Shown here: positions 58,558-64,000 of the stretch, one piece after another
Layout of the letters: each line of letters begins with the position of its first letter
How positions within the stretch are numbered: position 1 is the first letter of the stretch
NCBI RefSeq assembly: GCF_040363165.1
Contig: NZ_BSRG01000005.1
Span: 62,001 to 126,000, forward strand
Length of the DNA: 64,000 bases
Reading direction: 5' to 3'
DNA from: Thermus sp. LT1-2-5
GTDB taxonomy: Bacteria; Deinococcota; Deinococci; Deinococcales; Thermaceae
The notes under the pieces: generated by a model
Seen by the model: only the letters and a program-made list of their open reading frames with translations
What the model was told of the DNA's origin: nothing
Database searches by the model: none
Position numbers and translations under genes: made by a program

Positions 58558-59810
58558 AGCCTAAGGATATCCTCCAAGAGGACCTCCGCCCGCTCCGCCC
58601 CCGCTTCTCCCGCTCGGCCGCCGTAGCGCACGGGCAGGTAGAGTTGGGTGAGCTCCCAAAGGGCGGGTTGGACCTCAGGAAAAAGCCCGTGGAGCCGCTT
58701 GCCGTACTCCATGGGGCCCTCGTGGGGGAGGTGGGGGAAGCCCGTTTGGCCTAAGGCCCTTAGGGCCAAGGTGTAGGCCCGGCGCACCCGGTCCTCGGGG
58801 AGGGGGGGCCTCGAGGGCCTCGGCCGCTTCGGGCCTGTCCCGGTTTCCCGCTGCCCTTTTCCCTGGGGGCGGAGGCGCCAGAGGAAAAACCCCAAGGTGA
58901 GGAGAAGGGCCAGGGTGAAGAGGGCGGAAAGCCCGGCCAGGGCCAGGCCCACCTCCGCCATCCGCCTGGGGCCCGGGGTGGCGGGGGAAGGAAGGGCCTG
59001 GGGAGGGGCGGTGGGCCCGGCGGGGTTGCCCGCGGCAGCCCCCGTTTCCCCGCTCCCTAAGGTGCCCACGTAGAGGAAAAAGAGGCCCCCAGCCACCAGG
59101 GCGAGGAGCACGGGAAGGAGGTGGACGCCCTGGTAGGGGAACCGCTCCCCCCGGCCCAAAAGGGGGAGAAGGGCGAGGAGAAGGAGGAGGAGGGCCAGGG
59201 AGTGGGCGTAGGGAAAGAGGCGGTTTAGCCAAAGGGCCCAAAGGGGAAGCCCGCCTTCCGGGGCCCCGTAGACCACCCCTCCCTCAGGGGAGCCATACGC
59301 CCCGCTTGGGGTGGGAAAGGGAACCTCAGGCAAGGAGGGGAGAGGAAGGTGGGGCAAGGGGAAAAAGGCGAGCCCTCCTAGCGCAAGCCCCAGGAGGAAG
59401 GGAATGGCCAGGGCATAGGAAGGGGTTTGGAAGGCCTCTCCCCGGGCTTGGGCCTGAGCCCGGGTGCCTTCCAAAAGGCTAACCCCGTGCAGGACCCCCA
59501 AAAGGAAAAGCCCACCAGGGCCCAAGGAGAGGGCGGGGGGTAGGAGGAAGAGGCTTGCCCAAGGACGCCCCTGGGTGGTGAGGAAAAGCCCATAGAGGAG
59601 CAGGAAAAAAGAAACCGAGGCCCACTCGGGAAGCCAGGAGGCAAGGGGCTTGCCGAAGCCATCGAGGAGCCCTGGAAGGAAGGCCCACCCCAGGAAGCCG
59701 GTAGGGAAAAGCCGTTGGGTTAGGAGGAGAAGGCTGGCCCCCAGGACCAGGGAGGTCCCAAACTGAGGCGCGGCGAGGAGGAGAATGAGGGCGGCGAGAA
59801 GAGGGCCCAT
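58527..59810 (-). CDS. Membrane protein with C-terminal DUF4129 domain
   Basis: 427 residues: about seven N-terminal helices (1-180), a Gly/Pro-rich loop, two further helices (about 196-245), a Pro-rich stretch, another helix (about 280-310) and a cytoplasmic DUF4129 end (VRRAYTLALRALGQTGFPHLPHEGPMEYGKRL...ELTQLYLPVRYGGRAGE). DUF4129 proteins are found with MoxR-DUF58 and transglutaminase-like genes. Function unknown. ATG 59810 with AGGGGAG upstream. Confidence 0.85.
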   Translation of the reverse strand: MGPLLAALILLLAAPQFGTSLVLGASLLLLTQRLFPTGFLGWAFLPGLLDGFGKPLASWLPEWASVSFFLLLYGLFLTTQGRPWASLFLLPPALSLGPGGLFLLGVLHGVSLLEGTRAQAQARGEAFQTPSYALAIPFLLGLALGGLAFFPLPHLPLPSLPEVPFPTPSGAYGSPEGGVVYGAPEGGLPLWALWLNRLFPYAHSLALLLLLLALLPLLGRGERFPYQGVHLLPVLLALVAGGLFFLYVGTLGSGETGAAAGNPAGPTAPPQALPSPATPGPRRMAEVGLALAGLSALFTLALLLTLGFFLWRLRPQGKGQRETGTGPKRPRPSRPPLPEDRVRRAYTLALRALGQTGFPHLPHEGPMEYGKRLHGLFPEVQPALWELTQLYLPVRYGGRAGEAGAERAEVLLEDILRLCSSHGSKKP

Positions 59811-59820
59811 GGTGGCTCCC

Positions 59821-59957
59821 CTATCGGTCCCACATGGGCATGTACGGGCAGTCCTTTACGTCCAAGCCGCAGTCATGGGGCGAAAAGCCGTAGAAGGCTG
59901 GAACTACCCCCATAATCCCGCCAACGGCAACAGCCGAGAAACGCCCCGGTGTTTCAT
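59821..59957 (-). CDS. Possible small secreted protein, probably frameshifted
   Basis: Small ORF in the 204-base gap between the SpoU methyltransferase and DUF4129 genes. From ATG 59957 the frame reads MKHRGVSRLLPLAGLWG and stops at a G5 run (59906-59910 region). The next frame continues as VVPAFYGFSPHDCGLDVKDC, then PYMPMWDR and stops at 59821. With one extra G the product is about 45 residues: signal-like N-terminus and two cysteines six apart. The continuous alternative is 30 residues from ATG 59913. A stop 10 bases before the DUF4129 ATG fits an operon. Not recognised; could be chance. Confidence 0.4.
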
Positions 59958-60014
59958 GCCTTTCACCCTGTCTTCTAGGCTAACTTCCACCTTTCGTCGG
60001 AGGCGTGTGCAAAC

Positions 60015-60794
60015 TTACAAGGGCGCCACGGACCTCTGGCGCAGGGCCTCGTAGAGGAGGAGGGCGGCGGAGACGCTCACGTTGAGGCTATCCGCCACCC
60101 CCCGCATGGGGATGCGCACCCGGGCCTGGGCCACCTCCTTCCAGGCCTGGGGGAGGCCCTCGTCCTCCGCCCCCAGGAGGAAGGCCACCCCCTTTTGGTA
60201 GCCCTCCTCCCAGTAAAGCCTTTCCCCCTCGGGGGTGGCGGCCACCAGGCGAAGCCCCTGGGCCTGGAGGAAGGCCAAGGCCTCCTTCTCCGCCACGGGG
60301 AAGACGGGCAGGGCGAAGACCGCCCCCGTGGAGTTGCGGATGACCTGGGGGCTATAGAGGTCCACCCCTGCCGCCACCAACACCAGGTCCGCCCCGGCCC
60401 CATCCGCCGCCCGCAGGATGGCCCCCAGGTTGCCCGGCTTTTCCAGGCCCACCACCGCCAGGACCAGGGGGTTTGGGGGAAGGCGCACCCCTTCCAGGCG
60501 CCTTTGGGGGATGCGGAAGACCCCTAGGACCTGGGCGGGGTTTTCCCGGGTGGAAACCCGCTCCAGGGCCTCTTGGGAAAGCTCCAGGACCGGGGCGCTT
60601 TCCGCCAGGAGGCGGTCTTCGGGAAGCGCCTTGGGGCCTAGGACCAGGGTTTCCAGGGCGAGGCCCGCTTTCAGGGCCCGTTCCACCTCCCGCCTGCCCT
60701 CCACCAGGAAAAGCCCCGTCCTTTCCCGCTCCTTGCGCTCCTTTAGGGCGGCGAGGGCCTTCACCTTGGGGTTAGCGGGGCTTTGGATCCGCAA
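60015..60794 (-). CDS. TrmH/SpoU-family RNA 2'-O-ribose methyltransferase
   Basis: 259 residues: N-terminal substrate-binding domain (FLVEGRREVERALKAGL) and SPOUT knot domain with LAVVGLEKPGNLGAILRAADGAGAD, VIRNSTGAVFALPVF, LLGAEDEGLP and the SpoU motif 3 RIPMRGVADSLNVSVSAALLLYE. Probably modifies rRNA. It resembles TsnR/RlmB-like enzymes, but the target nucleotide is not clear. Overlaps the upstream GNAT/synthetase-like gene by 23 bases. Confidence 0.92.
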   Translation of the reverse strand: MRIQSPANPKVKALAALKERKERERTGLFLVEGRREVERALKAGLALETLVLGPKALPEDRLLAESAPVLELSQEALERVSTRENPAQVLGVFRIPQRRLEGVRLPPNPLVLAVVGLEKPGNLGAILRAADGAGADLVLVAAGVDLYSPQVIRNSTGAVFALPVFPVAEKEALAFLQAQGLRLVAATPEGERLYWEEGYQKGVAFLLGAEDEGLPQAWKEVAQARVRIPMRGVADSLNVSVSAALLLYEALRQRSVAPL

Positions 60795-63015
60795 GGCGCA
60801 CCTCGAAGCGGGCCACCTTGGGCCCTTGGAGTTCCAACTGGACGCTTTCCACCTGGGGGAACTCCTCCAGGAGGCGGGAGAGGCGGAGGAGGATCTCCCG
60901 GTATGGGGCGGGGTCCTCGAGGCCCTCCAGGGGCTTTAGGAGTTCCCGGGCGTCCTTTTCCGTGAGGGGGGAAAGGCGCTGGCCCAGGGCCTGGTCCCCC
61001 AAGGGGGTGGGCAGGAGGAGGGTGAGCACGGGGCCGAAGAGGGGATGGGGCTCGGCCTTGAGGTGGAGGGTGAGGCCGTTTTCCTTCCCCAAGGGGAGGC
61101 CAAAGGCCTTTAGCAGAGCCTCCGCCTCCTCGCGGCTTAGCCGCTTCTTGCCCTCCAGAAGCCGCCTCGCCTCCTCCAGGCGGAGGTCTGGAAAGTCCGG
61201 GAAGAAAAGGGGCTCATCCCGCCAGCCCCGATAGGCCCAGGCCCGGGCCAAGGCGATGGCCGCCGACTCGGGAAAGCGGTAAAGCGCCGCCTGGCCCAGC
61301 ACCCGGGCCCGCACCCCCGGCGCCCCCATGGCGCAGGCCAGGAGGAGCTTTTCCCCCGAGGCGCTTTCCACCAGGCGCAAGAACTCCTCCTCGGAGGCGA
61401 AGCCCATGGGGACGAAGAGGAGGAAGACGCTCCCCACCTCGCTCTCCAGGGCCTCCCCCAGGGCCTGGGCGAAGTCCTCCGCCTTGGCGGTGGAGCCCAG
61501 GTCCACGTGCTCCACCTGAAGCCCCCCTTCCCGAAGCGCCTCCAGGGCCAGGTTGGAGGGGCCGGAAGCGTTGGAGATGAGGCGGACCCGGGGGTTCTCG
61601 GGCAGGCGGCCCAGGGAGAGGAGGGCGGCCACGTCAAAGGCCTCCTCCAGGTCGTTGGCCCGGATCACCCCCGCCTGGGCGAAGAGGGCCCGCACCAAGG
61701 GGTCGCGGGAGGGGTGGACGGCCAGGATGGGCTTCTTTTTGCCGATCCTGCGGGCCAGGCGGGAAAAGCGCCGGGGATTGCCGAAGCCCTCCAGGTAGAG
61801 GAGGATTACCCCGGTGCGCTCGTCCTCCTCCCAAAACTGCAGGAGATCGTTGGAGGAGAGGTCTGCCTTGGCGCCCAAGGACACGAAGGAGGCTACGCCG
61901 AGGCCCATCCCCTCGGCGTAGGCCATCACCGCCCGGCCCAGGGTGCCCGACTGGCTGGAGATGGCCAAGGGTCCCGCCTTGGGCAAAGGGGCCAAGGCCG
62001 CCGCCAGGCGCACCTCGGGGTGGGTGTGCACGAGGCCCAAGGAGCCGGGCCCCAAGAGGCGCATGCCGTAGCGGCGGGCCTTGTCCGCCAGGGCCCGGGC
62101 CTCTTCCGGGGTGAAGCCCGTGGTGAGGACGATGGCCCCCCGAACCCCCCTGCGGCCGCAGGCCTCCAAGGCCCCCAAGACCCGGTCCTTGGGTACGGCG
62201 ATCACCGCCAGGTCCACGGGGCCCGGGATGCTCTCCACGCTGGGGTAGGCGAGAAGGGGGCCCACCGTGCCCCCTTCCTTGCCGATGGCCTCGTTCACCG
62301 GGTAGACGGGCCCTTGGAAGCGGCCGAAGATGAGGTTTTCCAGGACGCGGTAGCCGATGCTTTCCGGGTCGCGGCTCGCCCCCACCACCGCCACCCCCCG
62401 GGGGAAGAAGAAGGGATGGAGGCTTGCCAAGGTGGAAACCTTTTCCCGCCACTCAAAGCGCTCCGCCACCTTCTCCTCCAGGAGGATTTCAAACTCCACC
62501 TCCACCTCCCCCCCCTCCCGGTGGGCCCGCACCTGGAAGCCGCTTTCCCTGAAGACGTTCAGCATCTGGCGGTTTTCCGCCAGGGTGAAGGCCTGGAAGC
62601 GCCGCACCCCCCGCTTGGCGGCGATGAGGGCCAGGCGTTCCAGGAGCAGGGTGCCGAGGCCCTTCCCCTGGTAGGCGTCCTCCACCAGGAAGGCCACCTC
62701 GGCGGTGTCCTCCCCCTTGACCCGCACGTACTCCCCTGTGGCCACGATCCTGGGAGGGTCCCCCGCCAGGACGATGAGGGTCACCTTTTCCTCCTCGGGC
62801 TTGGGGGAAAGGAGGAGCTCCGCCGCCTTCTCCGGGGAGATGGGGGAGAAGAAGCGCATGCGCAAGGACTCCGGGGAAAGCCGCCTCAGGAAGTCCACGA
62901 AGAGGGGGAGGTCCTTCTTGGTGGCCCGGCGCAGGAGGGCGGTGCGCCCGTCCTTGAGGAGGATGGGGCCCTCCTCGAGGCCGTGCTGGGGCGTGGGCGG
63001 GGGCACGTAGCCCAT
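60772..63015 (-). CDS. GNAT domain fused to a reduced acyl-CoA synthetase (ADP-forming)-like protein
   Basis: 747 residues. N-terminal GNAT acetyltransferase (about 20-175) with the acetyl-CoA loop YQGKGLGTLLL. Then a CoA-binding domain (about 205-300, GVAVVGASRDPESIGYRVL) and succinyl-CoA ligase-like domain (about 305-500). The segment holding the catalytic His (usually SHTGALAG) is absent: KPILAVHPSRDPLVRALFAQAG runs straight through. The final ATP-grasp-like part (about 610-745) lacks its central nucleotide-binding section. It resembles Pat-type protein acetyltransferases that have a non-catalytic synthetase part. Leaderless start. Confidence 0.85.
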   Translation of the reverse strand: MGYVPPPTPQHGLEEGPILLKDGRTALLRRATKKDLPLFVDFLRRLSPESLRMRFFSPISPEKAAELLLSPKPEEEKVTLIVLAGDPPRIVATGEYVRVKGEDTAEVAFLVEDAYQGKGLGTLLLERLALIAAKRGVRRFQAFTLAENRQMLNVFRESGFQVRAHREGGEVEVEFEILLEEKVAERFEWREKVSTLASLHPFFFPRGVAVVGASRDPESIGYRVLENLIFGRFQGPVYPVNEAIGKEGGTVGPLLAYPSVESIPGPVDLAVIAVPKDRVLGALEACGRRGVRGAIVLTTGFTPEEARALADKARRYGMRLLGPGSLGLVHTHPEVRLAAALAPLPKAGPLAISSQSGTLGRAVMAYAEGMGLGVASFVSLGAKADLSSNDLLQFWEEDERTGVILLYLEGFGNPRRFSRLARRIGKKKPILAVHPSRDPLVRALFAQAGVIRANDLEEAFDVAALLSLGRLPENPRVRLISNASGPSNLALEALREGGLQVEHVDLGSTAKAEDFAQALGEALESEVGSVFLLFVPMGFASEEEFLRLVESASGEKLLLACAMGAPGVRARVLGQAALYRFPESAAIALARAWAYRGWRDEPLFFPDFPDLRLEEARRLLEGKKRLSREEAEALLKAFGLPLGKENGLTLHLKAEPHPLFGPVLTLLLPTPLGDQALGQRLSPLTEKDARELLKPLEGLEDPAPYREILLRLSRLLEEFPQVESVQLELQGPKVARFEVRLADPKPR

Positions 63016-63021
63016 GCCCTT

Positions 63022-63027
63022 AGCCTA
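63022..63027 (-). promoter_or_regulatory. Leaderless -10 of the GNAT/synthetase-like gene
   Basis: Minus-strand TAGGCT ends 6 bases before the ATG (63015). Confidence 0.6.
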
Positions 63028-63040
63028 CCCCGGCTGGGGG

Positions 63041-63046
63041 TAGGAT
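63041..63046 (+). promoter_or_regulatory. Leaderless -10 of pgi
   Basis: TAGGAT ends 6 bases before the pgi ATG (63053). Confidence 0.6.
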
Positions 63047-63052
63047 GGGGCC

Positions 63053-64000
63053 ATGCTGCGTCTGGATACCCGTTTCCTTCCCGGGTTCGCCGAGGACCTG
63101 AGGGCGAACCTCGCCCTCCTCCAGGAGGCCCGGGAGCGCCTCTTGGCCAAGCGGGGCCAAAAGGGGGCCATGCTGGGCTGGATGGACCTCCCCGAGGACA
63201 CGGAGACCCTGAGGGAGATCCGCCGCTTCCGGGCGGCGAACCCGTGGGTGGAGGACTTCGTCCTCTTGGGGATCGGGGGAAGCGCCCTGGGGCCCAAGGC
63301 CCTCGAGGCCGCCTTTAACGAAAGCGGCGTGCGCTTCCACTACGTGGACCACGTGGAGCCCGAGCCCATCCAAAGGCTCCTTAAGGCCCTCGACCCCGCC
63401 AAGACCCTGGTGAACGCCGTTTCCAAGTCCGGGGCCACGGCGGAGACCCTGGCGGGGCTCCTGGTCTTCCTGGACTGGCTGAAGGCGCACCTGGGGGAGG
63501 CTTGGCGGCGGCACCTGGTGGTGACCACGGACCCCAAGCAGGGGGCCCTTCGGGCCTTGGCGGAGCGGGAAGGGCTACGGGCCTTCGCCATCCCCGAGGA
63601 AGTGGGGGGACGGTTTTCCGTCCTCTCCCCCGTGGGCCTTCTGCCCCTGGCCTTCGCCGGGGCCGACCTGGAGGCTCTCCTCATGGGGGCGCGGAAGGCC
63701 AACGAGCTGGCCCTGGCGCCCTTGGAAAAAAGCCTTCCCCTCCAGACCGCCCTCCTCCACCACCTCCACCGCCACCTGCCCGTAACCGTCTTCATGGTGT
63801 ACTCCGAGCGCCTTAAATACCTGCCCGCCTGGTTCGTCCAGCTCCACGACGAGTCCTTGGGCAAGGTGGACCGGGAGGGCCGCCGGGTGGGCACCACCGC
63901 CCTGCCCGCCCTCGGCCCCCAGGACCAGCACGCCCAGGTGCAGCTTTTCCGGGAGGGCCCCTTGGACAAGCTCCTCACCCTGGTTATCCCCGAAAGCCCT
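63053..64000 (+). CDS. pgi: Glucose-6-phosphate isomerase (3' end beyond window)
   Basis: Interconverts glucose 6-phosphate and fructose 6-phosphate. The first 316 residues are visible: FVLLGIGGSALGPKALEAAF, NAVSKSGATAETLAGLLVF, EEVGGRFSVLSPVGLLPLAFAG (family signature) and QDQHAQVQLFREGP. Length and motifs match the short (about 415-residue) Thermus type. It joins pgm and pfkA as the link between sugar uptake and glycolysis. It is divergent from the GNAT gene with a 37-base gap. Confidence 0.96.
   Translation, partial: MLRLDTRFLPGFAEDLRANLALLQEARERLLAKRGQKGAMLGWMDLPEDTETLREIRRFRAANPWVEDFVLLGIGGSALGPKALEAAFNESGVRFHYVDHVEPEPIQRLLKALDPAKTLVNAVSKSGATAETLAGLLVFLDWLKAHLGEAWRRHLVVTTDPKQGALRALAEREGLRAFAIPEEVGGRFSVLSPVGLLPLAFAGADLEALLMGARKANELALAPLEKSLPLQTALLHHLHRHLPVTVFMVYSERLKYLPAWFVQLHDESLGKVDREGRRVGTTALPALGPQDQHAQVQLFREGPLDKLLTLVIPESP

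Overview
The window is chromosomal DNA from a Thermus species (Deinococcus-Thermus). It is very GC-rich, densely packed and almost free of spacers. Many proteins (PheS, SlyD, GroES, inorganic pyrophosphatase, O-acetylserine sulfhydrylase, DnaE) look nearly identical to Thermus thermophilus or Thermus aquaticus proteins as I remember them, but not identical, so a sister species is more likely than T. thermophilus itself. I saw no insertion sequences, prophage or CRISPR arrays.

Layout. 1-7.7 kb: the 3' part of cytochrome b, ribosomal protein S1 (-), a trehalose/maltose-type ABC importer (malEFG-like) and phosphoglucomutase. 7.8-13.4 kb: a parvulin chaperone, tRNA-Arg(CCG), an MFS exporter, stress/CBS proteins and a GlcE-like FAD protein. 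13.4-20.8 kb: pheST, CvpA-like, pfkA, rsmI, a LysW-like zinc-ribbon protein, ppa and a GDPD phosphodiesterase. 20.8-33.3 kb is the origin region: comEA-comEC, parB-parA-rsmG-mnmG (-), dnaA, oriC with 13 DnaA boxes, dnaN, eno, pyk. 33.3-40.1 kb (-): cytochrome c552, a radical SAM/SPASM protein, a metallo-hydrolase, dxs, and a pspA/coiled-coil/lipoprotein set. 40.1-45.2 kb: tetR, an ABC ATPase fragment, envelope proteins, O-acetylserine sulfhydrylase, slyD, csp, surE. 45.2-50.8 kb: a SAM hydrolase-like protein, TPR and CPBP-like proteins, a TRIC-type channel, ispF, an HD protein, FUN14 and an MTHFS-like protein. 50.8-64 kb: dnaE, groEL-groES behind a CIRCE-like operator, DUF58-MoxR-DUF4129, an rRNA methyltransferase, a GNAT/acyl-CoA-synthetase-like fusion, and the start of pgi.

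Functional links. Glycolysis and sugar use are well represented (importer, pgm, pgi, pfkA, eno, pyk). Replication and segregation (dnaA, oriC, dnaN, dnaE, parAB with parS-like sites) sit together. The MEP isoprenoid pathway contributes dxs and ispF. Cytochrome b and cytochrome c552 belong to one respiratory chain.

The most striking feature is promoter design. More than 20 genes have a TANNNT -10 hexamer ending only 6-7 bases before the start codon and no Shine-Dalgarno, the signature of leaderless mRNA. In two divergent pairs (20756-20783 and 49286-49307) the two opposing -10 hexamers overlap each other. Four probable single-base indels in homopolymers break rsmG (5' end), a DUF58 gene, a coiled-coil gene and a small secreted-like ORF. 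They may be sequencing errors or real frameshifts.
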